A stretch of 64,000 bases of DNA from Mucilaginibacter frigoritolerans (GCF_007830615.1 NZ_VLLI01000004.1:124001-188000), one strand, 5' to 3'; shown: positions 33,446 through 43,329, counted from the stretch's first letter. The notes: generated by a model not told the origin, from the letters alone. Translations and numbers: made by a program.

Positions 33446-33847
33446 CTAACGTCGCTTAAAAATATTTGGTTTTACCAGTTGTTGATCAAAGTATTGGATA
33501 GCAATAAATATCACCGGAATAAGTATAAGAAGCCATTTATAAGGTACGCTTGTAATGTTAACTTTTGCAAATACAGTAAATAAGCCAAAGACCGCTGAAA
33601 TTACAGTGATAAATATTACTGCTACTATTATATTTAGCCTTAGCTCGTTATTCCTTTTTTGTTCTGTAGCTATTTTGCGGGTAACTTTTGCCGCAAAATT
33701 GTAGGATAGCCCCGTTTCGGGTTCCTTACCCAGCGCTTCAAACAGGTTACGGTATGCTTCTGCATCATCATTCAGGGGTATATTTCCGTTTAGGGATGGT
33801 TTACCATCCAGCCATTGTTGTAGCTCATCATCACTCATTTCCTTCAT
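33446..33847 (-). CDS. Small anti-sigma-like membrane protein
   Basis: 133 residues: a cytoplasmic N-terminal part (MSDDELQQWLDGKPSLNG) followed by two hydrophobic helices (about residues 71-93 and 102-118). It overlaps the end of the ECF sigma gene by four bases. The gene order sigma then membrane protein, with translational coupling, is the standard layout of a sigma/anti-sigma pair, so I infer an anti-sigma role. It lacks the zinc-binding HxxxCxxC motif. Confidence 0.75.
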   Translation of the reverse strand: MKEMSDDELQQWLDGKPSLNGNIPLNDDAEAYRNLFEALGKEPETGLSYNFAAKVTRKIATEQKRNNELRLNIIVAVIFITVISAVFGLFTVFAKVNITSVPYKWLLILIPVIFIAIQYFDQQLVKPNIFKRR

Positions 33848-34401
33848 GGTAATTCATTTTTTAAATAAACCTGTATTTTTTCCTTTAGCAGCTTGCGCGC
33901 CCTGAAAAGGTAATTCTTTATCGTTCCTTCGGGCATGCCCGTAATATCTTCAATCTCTAAGCAACTAAACTCATTAAGGTGGTATAAAGTTAATACTGTA
34001 CGGTACTTTTCCGGTAATTGCAGTATTAATTGTTCCACATAATTGGCTGTTTCTTTTTTGTTTAACAAATGTTCTGGCGTTTCGGTTGTAAAATGATAGT
34101 TTTCAATATCTTCCGGATAATCGCTTAGTTGGGCGCGGTTATATTTCCTTAAATAGTTAATAGCAGTTAAATAAGCTATCCGGGCTATCCAGGTTGATAG
34201 TTTGGATTGATGATTGAAACGGGCAAGGCTTTTATGTACCTTAATAAAAACCTCCTGGCATATGTCTTCCACGGCGCCTTCATCTTTAACCAGGCGGTGC
34301 ACTACATAAAATACCAGGCGTTCATATTGTTTTACCAAGGCCTCAAAAGCGCGAACATCGCCATTGAGTACTTTGGTAATAACCTCCTTTTCATTAAACA
34401 T
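33844..34401 (-). CDS. ECF-type RNA polymerase sigma factor
   Basis: 185 residues. Region 2 shows FEALVKQYERLVFYVVHRLV, AVEDICQEVFIKVHKSLARF and STWIARIAYLTAINYLRK; region 4 shows LPEKYRTVLTLYHLNEFSCL, EIEDITGMPEGTIKNYLFRA. Typical group 4 sigma factor. It is coupled to the membrane protein at 33446. The adjacent divergent genes (34516 membrane protein and the TonB receptor at 34983) are possible targets. Confidence 0.92.
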   Translation of the reverse strand: MFNEKEVITKVLNGDVRAFEALVKQYERLVFYVVHRLVKDEGAVEDICQEVFIKVHKSLARFNHQSKLSTWIARIAYLTAINYLRKYNRAQLSDYPEDIENYHFTTETPEHLLNKKETANYVEQLILQLPEKYRTVLTLYHLNEFSCLEIEDITGMPEGTIKNYLFRARKLLKEKIQVYLKNELP

Positions 34402-34515
34402 ATGCTATTAGTCAATCCTTATGCTTTAAAGGTTGCAAAAAATAAATTAAAAAAAAATGCAACCCTCAATGCGGGTGTGCTGACTACTGTTATAAATTCA
34501 CTAAATTTAAAAAAC

Positions 34516-34854
34516 ATGAATAAGAACATCGCACCCTTCATAGCAATTATCATATTATTTATCGTCATTGCTGTAGTTATTATTAATTGGTTTAATTACC
34601 GTTTAAAGAAACGCATCATCGACTCAGGTCCTATTGATGCTGACGCTATTAGTTTTCTGAAAAGATTGTCAGACATGGGCCTTGAGCAGTTAAAATGGGG
34701 CGCTGTATTATTTTCAGGCGGGTTAGGGCTGGTAATATTGAATTATTTACCCTATGATTCTGATTCTCCATTGCCATACGGCCTCGAAATTATGTTTATT
34801 GCCGCAGGCTTCCTGGCCTATTACTTCATCGTCCGCAAGGCAGAGAATAAATAG
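34516..34854 (+). CDS. Small membrane protein of unknown function
   Basis: 112 residues from the ATG at 34516; the much longer reading frame to the left runs antisense through the sigma gene and is not coding. Three transmembrane helices: residues 5-24, about 57-75, and 88-106. The central charged linker (KKRIIDSGPIDADAISFLKR) would be cytoplasmic. A hairpin follows the stop. It is divergent from the ECF sigma gene, about 115 bases away, and may belong to its regulon. No family recognised. Confidence 0.7.
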   Translation: MNKNIAPFIAIIILFIVIAVVIINWFNYRLKKRIIDSGPIDADAISFLKRLSDMGLEQLKWGAVLFSGGLGLVILNYLPYDSDSPLPYGLEIMFIAAGFLAYYFIVRKAENK

Positions 34855-34865
34855 ATACCCTTCAT

Positions 34866-34895
34866 ACTGCCCGGTTGGATCCGCCGGGTAGTTTA
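34866..34895 (+). terminator. Hairpin terminator of the gene at 34516
   Basis: ACTGCCCGG / CCGGGTAGT (one G-T pair) with a 9-base loop, followed by TTTA; 11 bases after the stop. Confidence 0.5.
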
Positions 34896-34982
34896 ATCCA
34901 AATTTTCCTAAATAAAATTGAAGAGCTTAACAAGCCTATAGCTACTGCTTTGCTCAAAAAATCACCATAAAACAATTACACA

Positions 34983-37418
34983 ATGAAAAATATTTTTATA
35001 AATCTCATCGTCTGCACGCTACTGCTTTTTCTTTGCAGGGATGTTGCCGCACAAAGTAAATCAGGATATAAAATTCATGGCACAGTAGCCGATTCAGCAT
35101 CTCAAAAGCCTTTGGATTTAATTACCGTTACCTTAACTGATGCCGATTCACATGTTGCATCAACCCAAACAAAAAACAACGGTGGCTTTGAATTTACCGG
35201 TTTAAAAAAGAAGATTTATAGTTTAAGCATCCGCGCGGTAGGCTACCTTGAAATTAAAACAACAATCAACTTACAAACAGATACCAATGCAGGTGTATTT
35301 TTATTAAGGGCCGATGTTAAAACATTAAAGGAAGTACAGGTGCGTTCATCAAAGCCATTGATTCAGCAAAAGGACGGCAAAGTGATTTACGACATGCAGG
35401 CCGACCCGGAAAGCAAAGCCAAAAGCGTGTTGGATATACTGCCTAAAATCCCTTTTATTACTGTTGATGCCAGTGGCAATATACAGCTAAAAGGCAGCGC
35501 CAGCTTCAAGGTTTTTGTAAACGGAAAACCATCGGGAATGATGGATAACAACCTAACCAATGTATTGCGTACTATGCCAGCCTCCACCATTTTACGTATT
35601 GAAGTAATTACTGTGCCGCCTGCAAAATATGATGCCGAAGGTTTAGGTGGTATTATTAATATTGTTACTATTAAAAGTACCGTTGATGGTTACCGGGGAA
35701 CTTTAAGTGTAAGTGAAAAAGGCCCGCAGGGCGGGCCAGATCTGGGTAATTCCTTTTCCATAAAAGATGGTAAATTTGGTATAAGTGGTTATGACGGAGG
35801 AAGCATTTACAATAGCCCGCAAACTAATTTTTCAACTACACAACAAAGTTATGGTACCAGTGCATCCTCGCTTACGCAGGAAGGGTTTAAGCATAATAAT
35901 AGCAAAAATGGCTATTTCGGCACCACTGTAAGTTATGAACTTGATTCTCTTAACCTGTTATCGGGCGAGTTTAATCTTTATGGCAATAATTACAATGGTG
36001 CAACGCATCAAACATCATTACTGGCCAATGCGGCCGGAGTTTTGCAGGGCTATACGCTGGATAATCAAAACAGGGGAAACGGTGGCGGTGGCGATGCTTC
36101 TTTAAATTATCAGCTTGGTTTTAAGGCCGACAAAAACAGGTTGCTTACTTTTTCGTACCGATATGCGGGTTACAGCAGTTTTTCAACCAATAATGTAGAT
36201 CTATCGCAATTGGTTAACTACCCAACGCCCAATTATCAGCAACCCGATAATGAACACACACATGAGCATACCGTGCAGGCCGATCTGGTATTACCGGTAA
36301 AGAAAGTGAATATTGAGTTGGGTGTAAAGGCTATATTCCGTGCTGATGAAAGCAATTCTCAATACCTGGCGCTTGATTCCGTCTCACATCAGTATCAGCC
36401 CAACCAGGCGCTCCAAAACCAGTTTCATTATACCCAGAATGTGTATGGTATTTATAACTCATACCAGTTTACCCTATACAAATGGAATGTAAGCGCAGGT
36501 GCCCGTGCCGAAGAAACAGTGGTAGATGCCAGCTTTCTTTCAACCAGCACGGTTGCTAAACAAAATTATTTTAACGTAGTGCCTACCATCAATATTAGCA
36601 GGCCATTGGGCGATGGTAATCTGGGTTTTTCTTTCGATCAGCGGCTGCGCAGGCCTGGCATTAACAGACTTAATCCGTTTGTGGATCGTTCAAATCCTAA
36701 TTTTATCACCACTGGAAATCCTGATCTCAAAGCGTCGGCGTTTGATAATTTGGAGGTTAACTATAGCACCGGCAATGGCAAAAAGCTCTCGATTTTTGTA
36801 GCTGTAGACCGGATTTTTGTGAGCGATCTGGATTTACAAGTCTCCAGTTTTGATCCGGCAACACAAGTTACCAGTGCAATCTATCAAAATACGGGTAAAG
36901 GAGGCGCCTATACCTTTATCTTTAACGCCAACTATAATCCCAATCATGTTTATGGCTTAAGTATTAACAATAATGCTACTTATTTTATGTTGAATGGCTA
37001 TAGCGGTACGTCGCTTATTAGTTTATACCGATGGATGGATAATTTATCGATTTCAAATAATTTCAGGCTCGATAAAGGATGGAATCTGAGCGCTAACCTG
37101 AATTATGCAACAGTTTCTCCGGCTTCATTGCAGGCCGTTACAAATGCTTATTTGGGTACATCATTCGGGGTAAATAAAGAACTGGTTAAAAATAAATTGT
37201 ACATAGCTGCATCAGTAAACAATCCGTTTACCCGGTTCCGTAATAATATTACCACCACATTAGGCCCTAATTTTACCGAAACCAATATTAATCAAACATA
37301 CTTCCGTTCGGCATCATTAAGCCTTACTTACAATTTTGGCAGGCTGCAGAGCGAAGTAAAGAAAAACAAAAAAGGAATTGATAATAACGATGTGAATGAT
37401 AGAAAAGGGGGGATGTAA
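34983..37418 (+). CDS. TonB-dependent receptor / outer membrane beta-barrel family protein, copy 1
   Basis: 811 residues. Signal peptide MKNIFINLIVCTLLLFLCRDVAAQ; CarboxypepD_reg-like domain (about 30-110, IHGTVADSASQKPLDLITVT); plug-like domain (about 115-235, SVLDILPKIPFITVDASGNI, FVNGKPSGMMDNNLTNVLRT, GLGGIINIVT); then a ~570-residue beta-barrel rich in aromatic-ended strands. It belongs to the OMP_b-brl_3-type group. These differ from SusC in lacking a SusD partner, and none is nearby. Probable outer-membrane uptake channel. A paralogue is convergent at 37516. Confidence 0.88.
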   Translation: MKNIFINLIVCTLLLFLCRDVAAQSKSGYKIHGTVADSASQKPLDLITVTLTDADSHVASTQTKNNGGFEFTGLKKKIYSLSIRAVGYLEIKTTINLQTDTNAGVFLLRADVKTLKEVQVRSSKPLIQQKDGKVIYDMQADPESKAKSVLDILPKIPFITVDASGNIQLKGSASFKVFVNGKPSGMMDNNLTNVLRTMPASTILRIEVITVPPAKYDAEGLGGIINIVTIKSTVDGYRGTLSVSEKGPQGGPDLGNSFSIKDGKFGISGYDGGSIYNSPQTNFSTTQQSYGTSASSLTQEGFKHNNSKNGYFGTTVSYELDSLNLLSGEFNLYGNNYNGATHQTSLLANAAGVLQGYTLDNQNRGNGGGGDASLNYQLGFKADKNRLLTFSYRYAGYSSFSTNNVDLSQLVNYPTPNYQQPDNEHTHEHTVQADLVLPVKKVNIELGVKAIFRADESNSQYLALDSVSHQYQPNQALQNQFHYTQNVYGIYNSYQFTLYKWNVSAGARAEETVVDASFLSTSTVAKQNYFNVVPTINISRPLGDGNLGFSFDQRLRRPGINRLNPFVDRSNPNFITTGNPDLKASAFDNLEVNYSTGNGKKLSIFVAVDRIFVSDLDLQVSSFDPATQVTSAIYQNTGKGGAYTFIFNANYNPNHVYGLSINNNATYFMLNGYSGTSLISLYRWMDNLSISNNFRLDKGWNLSANLNYATVSPASLQAVTNAYLGTSFGVNKELVKNKLYIAASVNNPFTRFRNNITTTLGPNFTETNINQTYFRSASLSLTYNFGRLQSEVKKNKKGIDNNDVNDRKGGM

Positions 37419-37449
37419 AATAGTTAGTAAAACAGTTAGTGCATACGTC

Positions 37450-37500
37450 ATAAAACACAACATCCTCTTTACGAAAAGCAAAGAGGATGTTGTGTTTTAT
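37450..37500. terminator. Bidirectional terminator with a 21-bp perfect stem
   Basis: Arms 37450-37470 and 37480-37500 are exact inverted repeats (ATAAAACACAACATCCTCTTT) around a 9-base loop. A- and T-rich outer ends serve both strands. It separates the two convergent TonB-receptor genes. Confidence 0.85.
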
Positions 37501-37515
37501 ATAACCAGGGAAAGT

Positions 37516-39987
37516 TTATTTTCCCGCGTTGCCGCTATTGTCATCTTGTTGCTGGCCATTGTCATCCTTAGGCTTGTCCTTTTTGAACTCCATCTTGCCA
37601 AATTTGTACATTAAGCTAATACCAAACGAACGTAATGGAATTTGGCGCAGGCTGCTCTGGTTAAAGTTAGAGCCATAAGTTGTTGTGTTAACATTAACAT
37701 ACTGGTTAAACGGATTGGCCGCTGTTAAGCCAATGCTGGCTTTTTTCTTCATGATTTGTTTGCGCACCGCAAAGTTGTAAAATATAAAGCCCGGGTTGGT
37801 TCCCTGTATGCCTTTTTGCGATGAGCGGTCATTGATGAAAAACTCACCGGCCAGATCATGACCAAAGTCGTAGCTTGCATTCAAGTTAATACGGTAGGCA
37901 AAACCACTTACCTGCGGATCACCGGGATTGGTGGTAATCCTGTTGGCAAAAAACATGTTTGAACGGAAAGTTAATTTACCTACCGGGAGTGAAGCATATA
38001 AGTTTACACCCTCGTTAACTTCCCTACCGATGTTATAGTTTTGGGTAAGCGAAACATTTGTATAATCTACACCGCCGACGGTATAGGATGGTAAAAATGT
38101 AGTAAATGATTGCAGATCGTTAGTGTTATAACGATAAAACGCTGCTACATAAATACTGGGCCCTTTATCAAACGATTTATTGTATCCCAGCTCAAAGTTA
38201 TGCCCCAACTCTGGTTTTAAATCCGGATTACCGGTACTGATATTGTGCGGATCGCTAATATTATCAAACGGGTTAAGCTGGTTGTAACCCGGGCGCTGTA
38301 ATCTGTATGAATAGCTGAATTTAATGCTCTCTGTTTTATCCAATTTGTGAGATAACACAAATGAAGGCGAAAGGATACCATATGATGGTAGGGTGGTATT
38401 CGGAAAATCAGAAGTCGCTGTAGTATATTCATACCTTACACCTGCTTTACCATCAATAAAGTTGTTAAATAATGAAAAAGTGGTTGACAGGTAGTAAGCA
38501 AAAATTTTACGGTTATACTCAAAGGAGTACGATTGAAGTGGATTATAAACGTAATCGCCATCTGTTAAAGTTTGGGTAACTACGCTGTTGTTAATATCTT
38601 CAATAGTTGCCTTGGCACCGGTTTCAATAGTGACATCTTTGGTAACGGGCTGAGTATAGTCAACGGAAATGTCTGTTTCTTTATCCGTTCCAGGATTGGT
38701 GCCTATTGATCCGATAGATGGTGTATTAACACCAGTATAACTTTGCAGCTGTGAGTAATCATTAGTAGTATTACTGTAGCTATAGTTGTATAAGAAATCA
38801 AGCTCCTGGTTTTCCTTATTGAAAGTTTTTTTATAGGCTAAACTAAAGTCGGTAGCATTGGTGCTAAACTTACTGAATGAGTTGTTAACACTCATGGTAT
38901 CAAGCGAGCCACCCGCGAAAGTTGTAGTTTGGTTTTGATTGATTGCACCGCTGCTTTGGTTGCCAAAATGATTGTAATTAACAGCGGCAGTTAATTGGTC
39001 TTTTGGTGTGATATCCCAATTTAAGCTAAACCCCGAGCGGTAGCCACTTCTTTTGGATGCACTGCTGCCTTTCTGAGCTAAATTAGTTATGGTATCTCTG
39101 GTATTGCTGTAGGAAGTACGGTTGCTGCTGCTAGGTGTTGTACTGGTAAGCTGGCCATTGCCGCTAAAAAATACGCCGACACCAATTTTGCCTTTTTTGG
39201 CATTTAAGTTGAACGATCCGTTTTCTAAACGAGTGCCTGCTGATAAGTTTACGCTGCCGTTAACCCCTTGTACATTATTATCTTTTAAAATAATATTGAT
39301 AATACCGCCTGTGCCGCTTGCATCATATTTGGCTCCCGGATTGGTAATTACTTCAATATTTTTGATCTGGCTGGCCGGAATAGCTTGTAAGGCATCTGTA
39401 ATGCTTGATCCGAATACCGTTGATGGCTTTCCATTAATTAAAAACTGAATATTGGTATTACCCATCAACTCTACGTTGCCGTTAATATCAACCGATACCA
39501 TAGGGACTTTTTGCAATACATCAAGCGCAACACCACCTTGTGAGGTAAGATCATTTGCAGGGTTATAAACCAGTTTGTCAATCTTGTTTTCAACCGCCGG
39601 AACTTTAGCTGTAATAACAACATCCTTTAGCATGTTTTGAACTGGGGCAAGTAAAACAATACCGAGCGATACGTTTTTGTTGGCATCGCTAACCGTAACA
39701 TTGTTAATGGTTAGCTTTTTATAGCCCAAAAACTCAATGGTTATGGTATAAGTTCCGGTAGGTATATTATCAATTTTGAAATTTCCTTTTGGATCTGTAA
39801 CGCCGCCGTTAAAGGGCGAAGTGCTGCCGGTTTTAAAAACGCTGATGGTAGCGTAGTCAACCGGGGTATTGTTGGAGGCATCGTTTACCTTGCCGCTAAT
39901 TTTGCCATTATTACCGGTTGCATTGTTTTGAGCCTGCGCCGCAAAACCTAAAATTGTTAAAAATAATATAAAACAGATATTTTTCAT
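37516..39987 (-). CDS. TonB-dependent receptor / outer membrane beta-barrel family protein, copy 2
   Basis: 823 residues from the ATG at 39987, which begins the signal peptide MKNICFILFLTILGFAAQAQ; the longer ORF uses a TTG. The same layout as the receptor at 34983: CarboxypepD_reg domain (GKVNDASNNTPVDYATISVF), plug (LDVLQKVPMVSVDINGNVEL, FLINGKPSTVFGSSITDALQ, GTGGIINIILKDN), barrel, and a charged tail (KDKPKDDNGQQQDDNSGNAG). Two related receptors in tail-to-tail orientation suggest an inverted duplication followed by divergence. Confidence 0.88.
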   Translation of the reverse strand: MKNICFILFLTILGFAAQAQNNATGNNGKISGKVNDASNNTPVDYATISVFKTGSTSPFNGGVTDPKGNFKIDNIPTGTYTITIEFLGYKKLTINNVTVSDANKNVSLGIVLLAPVQNMLKDVVITAKVPAVENKIDKLVYNPANDLTSQGGVALDVLQKVPMVSVDINGNVELMGNTNIQFLINGKPSTVFGSSITDALQAIPASQIKNIEVITNPGAKYDASGTGGIINIILKDNNVQGVNGSVNLSAGTRLENGSFNLNAKKGKIGVGVFFSGNGQLTSTTPSSSNRTSYSNTRDTITNLAQKGSSASKRSGYRSGFSLNWDITPKDQLTAAVNYNHFGNQSSGAINQNQTTTFAGGSLDTMSVNNSFSKFSTNATDFSLAYKKTFNKENQELDFLYNYSYSNTTNDYSQLQSYTGVNTPSIGSIGTNPGTDKETDISVDYTQPVTKDVTIETGAKATIEDINNSVVTQTLTDGDYVYNPLQSYSFEYNRKIFAYYLSTTFSLFNNFIDGKAGVRYEYTTATSDFPNTTLPSYGILSPSFVLSHKLDKTESIKFSYSYRLQRPGYNQLNPFDNISDPHNISTGNPDLKPELGHNFELGYNKSFDKGPSIYVAAFYRYNTNDLQSFTTFLPSYTVGGVDYTNVSLTQNYNIGREVNEGVNLYASLPVGKLTFRSNMFFANRITTNPGDPQVSGFAYRINLNASYDFGHDLAGEFFINDRSSQKGIQGTNPGFIFYNFAVRKQIMKKKASIGLTAANPFNQYVNVNTTTYGSNFNQSSLRQIPLRSFGISLMYKFGKMEFKKDKPKDDNGQQQDDNSGNAGK

Positions 39988-40164
39988 CGCTTGAGTCAAG
40001 ACATTAATCGACAAAAATGCAGCAGAATTTTGGATTAAAACTGAATAATATAGCTATAGCAATGTAATTGTTACCTTGTAAGTGTAATTGTTACATATTT
40101 AAATAACAATTATTTGTGGGTGATGGGCTTGGGGTGTCGGGGGATTTATTAATCGTCTTTAAGA

Positions 40165-40707
40165 CTAAACATCATTCTGCTTTAGTATACGGATAATCTG
40201 TACAAAACGGCGTTTGTAATTTTTATCCATGGCGGTTATGGTAACGCCATGTTCTTTTCCTGATGTTGAATGGATAAATTTAAATTCATCGCAGCTATTG
40301 CATAAAACTATACCTATGTGCCCAATTTTGCGGGTATGTTTTTTTGTGCCGGTAAATAATATAATATCGCCGGGTTTTGCATCTTCTAATCTTATCTTTT
40401 CGCCAACGCTGATAAACTCGCAGGAAGAGCGGGGTACATTAAAATTGAAGCTTTTAAAAACATAGCTTACAAAGCCTGAGCAATCAAAGCCACGCAAAGG
40501 ATCGGACATTGCCGAGCGATAACGTACACCAATTAAACTTTGAGCAAAATGGATAATACTATCGGCTGATACACTGTCGGTATTGAATGTGGTTTTGGAG
40601 AGGTTAACTTTATGGTGATGCCTGTTAGTTTTTAGTGCATTGGCAGTATTTGTCAATACAACTACCAGGCATACAACTGTGATAAAAGTTAATAAAATTC
40701 TCCTCAT
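40165..40707 (-). CDS. NlpC/P60 family cell-wall endopeptidase
   Basis: 180 residues from the ATG at 40707, with an N-terminal signal/anchor (RRILLTFITVVCLVVVLTNT). The C40 catalytic motifs are present: FDCSGFVSYVFKSF (nucleophile Cys), KIGHIGIVL (His) and FIHSTSGKEHGV. These enzymes cleave gamma-D-Glu-mesoDAP bonds in peptidoglycan stems. There is no SH3 or LysM binding domain. Monocistronic. Confidence 0.88.
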   Translation of the reverse strand: MRRILLTFITVVCLVVVLTNTANALKTNRHHHKVNLSKTTFNTDSVSADSIIHFAQSLIGVRYRSAMSDPLRGFDCSGFVSYVFKSFNFNVPRSSCEFISVGEKIRLEDAKPGDIILFTGTKKHTRKIGHIGIVLCNSCDEFKFIHSTSGKEHGVTITAMDKNYKRRFVQIIRILKQNDV

Positions 40708-40818
40708 TTGCGAGGGCAATTTATCAGATTTATTTACTGTGCCCTAATTTTTTATTAAAAATGTAAAATTATTTTTTAAACATCTGTTAGTCAATGGCAA
40801 TTGTTTTTTACTTCAGCC

Positions 40819-41232
40819 TTAAAATATAAGCACTAAACTGCCGCAAATAATCAGGGAGGCACCAACAGCCATTTTCCAGGTTAAAGGCTCACCTAAAAAT
40901 ACTACTGCCAAAACAATGGCAATAGCAACACTTAGTTTATCAACAGGAGCCACCTGCGATACTTCGCCCAATTGCAAAGCTTTAAAATAACAGATCCATG
41001 ATAAGCCGGTAGCGCATCCTGAAAGAACCAGAAAGGTCCAGTTTATTTTGGTTAGCCCACCAATGCCGGTGGTTGCACCGCGGGCAAAAGCAATGCCCCA
41101 GGCAATAATCAATATCACGGCAGTACGGATAGCTGTTGCCAGGTCCGTATCAACACCTTTAATGCCTATTTTTGCAAAAATGGCAGTCAATGCCGCAAAA
41201 AAGGCTGAGAGTAAAGCAAATATCCACCACAT
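40819..41232 (-). CDS. Half-size EamA/DMT-family transporter
   Basis: 137 residues with five predicted transmembrane helices, i.e. a single EamA repeat and not the usual two. Motifs: ALLSAFFAALTAIFAKIGIK, SGCATGLSWICYFKALQLGE, QVAPVDKLSVAIAIVLAVVF and LGEPLTWKMAVGASLIICGS. Single-repeat members work as dimers, like small multidrug-resistance proteins. Substrate unknown. It is divergent from the two-component genes that follow. Confidence 0.88.
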   Translation of the reverse strand: MWWIFALLSAFFAALTAIFAKIGIKGVDTDLATAIRTAVILIIAWGIAFARGATTGIGGLTKINWTFLVLSGCATGLSWICYFKALQLGEVSQVAPVDKLSVAIAIVLAVVFLGEPLTWKMAVGASLIICGSLVLIF

Positions 41233-41314
41233 AGTAAACCTGATTTTGAATAAAAAAAGCTAATATAGATGTTGAATTTGTATAAAATCTATTGTTTTAC
41301 AAGGAAGGTTGATT

Positions 41315-41326
41315 ATAATCCAAAAT
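41315..41326 (+). promoter_or_regulatory. Candidate response-regulator box, copy 1 (ATAATCCAAAAT)
   Basis: An exact 12-base match to 43381-43392, which lies before the TolC gene. This copy is 39 bases upstream of the likely start of the response regulator. Shared boxes ahead of a regulator and its neighbouring pump operon suggest autoregulation; only two copies were seen by eye. Confidence 0.35.
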
Positions 41327-41365
41327 CTTTACAAATTTGAGTTAGTACATTTGATAAAAAAAGTT

Positions 41366-42040
41366 TTGAAAATACTGATCATCGAAGATGAAGAGGGGCT
41401 GCGTGAAAGTATTGAAGAATACTTTACTGAAGACGGTAATATTTGTGAAACAGCCCACAATTACCAGGTTGCCCTATCCAAGGTGAATCTTTACCGTTAT
41501 GATTGTATTTTACTGGATATTACCCTGCCCGATGGCAGCGGTATGGATGTTTTGAAAATTATAAAAGAAAACAATTATCCCGACGGGGTATTGATTATCT
41601 CTGCAAAAAACTCATTGGATGACCGACTCGATGGCCTTAACCTCGGTGCCGATGATTACCTGGTAAAGCCATTCCATTTATCCGAATTAAAAGCAAGAGT
41701 AACTGCCATCATCAGGCGCAAAACTTTTGGCGGCAGCAATCAGCTTGTATTTAATGAAATTACTATTGATCTGTTATCAAAAGAGGTAAAAGTTGGCAAG
41801 CAGCCCATAAAATTTACCCGTAAAGAATATGCTTTATTACTTTATTTTTTAGCCAATAAAGGAAAGGTGGTTTCAAAAAATGCTATCGCCGAGCACCTTT
41901 GGGGCGATGGTATTGATATGGCTAATAACTTTGATTTCATATATTCGCACATCAAAAATATCCGCAAAAAATTAATGGAGGCAGGTTGCAAGGATTATAT
42001 TCAGGCTGCTTACGGTATGGGCTATAAGTTTATTGATTAA
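41366..42040 (+). CDS. OmpR/PhoB-family response regulator
   Basis: 224 residues from the TTG at 41366, which gives the standard start MKILIIEDEE; alternative TTG starts at 41351 and 41309 add 5 or 19 residues. Receiver domain: acidic pocket EDE, phospho-acceptor D51 in ILLDITLPDG, K in YLVKPFHLSE. The C-terminal winged helix shows PIKFTRKEYALLLYFLANKG, then AEHLWGDG and VYSHI-type FIYSHIKNIRKKL. It overlaps the sensor kinase gene by one base (TAATG). Expected target is the adjacent RND efflux operon. Confidence 0.9.
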   Translation: MKILIIEDEEGLRESIEEYFTEDGNICETAHNYQVALSKVNLYRYDCILLDITLPDGSGMDVLKIIKENNYPDGVLIISAKNSLDDRLDGLNLGADDYLVKPFHLSELKARVTAIIRRKTFGGSNQLVFNEITIDLLSKEVKVGKQPIKFTRKEYALLLYFLANKGKVVSKNAIAEHLWGDGIDMANNFDFIYSHIKNIRKKLMEAGCKDYIQAAYGMGYKFID

Positions 42041-43329
42041 TGAAACTTTTAGCTAAATATAATAGGGTAAACCTAATTACCACCATTGTAGTAATGCTGA
42101 TAACCGGCATTATTTACTACCAGGCCATTAGCTGGATATTAACCAACCAGAATGATAAAGACCTTGTGGTTGAAGAGCAGGAGGTCTTTGACTATGTAAA
42201 ACTTAATCATCAATTACCTCAAACCTTCCAGTCAGATGATCAGCAAATTACTTTTACCGAAGCCCCGCCGGGCTCAGTAAAACGGGAGTTTATCAATACC
42301 ATATACTTTAAAAAGGTAGAGGAGGATGATAAGCCCGAAAAACACAGGCACCATCATCATCATGAATATGAAGCGGGCCGTGGTTTAGTAAGTTCTGTTA
42401 CCGTTGGCAATCAATATTATAAAATACTGATAGTTGAATCGAAAGTTGAAACGGAAGATCTTATTCAATTAATATTCACCATTACCATTTGTGTTATTTT
42501 ATTACTGCTGGTTACATTGGTGGTTACCAATCGTTTAATTTTAAACAGAATTTGGCAACCTTTTTACAGCATAATGAAAGAGCTAAGGGGCTTTAACATT
42601 GCAGATACCAAGGAAATACCACAGGTAGAAACCACCACCGATGAGTTTAAGGAACTAAACAAAACAGTGGTAGATATGGCTGCAAGGGCCAAACTTGATT
42701 ATAAAGACCTGAAAATATTTACTGAAAATGCTTCGCACGAATTACTTACTCCAATAGCGGTAATTAATTCAAAGTTAGATACCCTTATCCAAACGGAGAA
42801 CTTTAGCCCGCAGCAGAGTAAACTATTGAACGACTTATATGGTGCAGTATCACGTTTAAATCGTTTAAATCAATCGCTTTTATTGCTGGTTAAAATTGAG
42901 AACCGGCTTTTGCACGAGCAGCAGCAAATTAACCTGAAAGAACTGACAGAAGAAATGATAGGTCAGTTTGAAGAGATTTTTCAGGATAAAGATATCCAGC
43001 TCAATTATAATTTAGATGATAAAGAAATTTATGCGAGTCATTATCTGCTGGAAATATTATTGAGTAACCTTATCAATAACGCAATAAGACATAATTATCG
43101 TGCAGGCAGCATTAATATAACCTTAACTGTCCAAAGCCTTATAATTCAAAATACGGGTGAAAGTGTCCCTTTGGCAGAAGAGAAGATATTTACACGTTTC
43201 CATAAATCGTCAAAATCTGAAGGCAGCGGCCTGGGGCTTACTATTTGTCGGCAGATTTGTGAAAACTTTAATTATACGCTCAATTATTCGTATCAGAATA
43301 GCTATCACACCTTTACAATAACTTTCTAA
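42040..43329 (+). CDS. Sensor histidine kinase with His-rich periplasmic loop
   Basis: 429 residues. Transmembrane helices at about 12-30 and 142-163 flank a ~110-residue periplasmic domain that holds KHRHHHHHEYE (H102, H104-H108), a likely metal-binding stretch. DHp domain: phospho-accepting H233 in ENASHELLTPIAVI. The ATPase domain shows the N box LLSNLINNAIRHN and the G box KSEGSGLGLTICRQI. Paired with the response regulator just upstream and with an RND pump just downstream. I infer sensing of a divalent metal. Confidence 0.9.
   Translation: MKLLAKYNRVNLITTIVVMLITGIIYYQAISWILTNQNDKDLVVEEQEVFDYVKLNHQLPQTFQSDDQQITFTEAPPGSVKREFINTIYFKKVEEDDKPEKHRHHHHHEYEAGRGLVSSVTVGNQYYKILIVESKVETEDLIQLIFTITICVILLLLVTLVVTNRLILNRIWQPFYSIMKELRGFNIADTKEIPQVETTTDEFKELNKTVVDMAARAKLDYKDLKIFTENASHELLTPIAVINSKLDTLIQTENFSPQQSKLLNDLYGAVSRLNRLNQSLLLLVKIENRLLHEQQQINLKELTEEMIGQFEEIFQDKDIQLNYNLDDKEIYASHYLLEILLSNLINNAIRHNYRAGSINITLTVQSLIIQNTGESVPLAEEKIFTRFHKSSKSEGSGLGLTICRQICENFNYTLNYSYQNSYHTFTITF

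Noticed and set aside
34207..34515. N-terminal extension of the 34516 membrane protein, making a 215-residue frame
   Set aside because: The first 103 residues are antisense to the ECF sigma gene and its leader. The ATG at 34516 gives a normal membrane protein.
37396..37614. 72-residue frame at the end of the first TonB receptor
   Set aside because: It crosses the 21-bp inverted repeat and the end of the convergent gene; no coding pattern.
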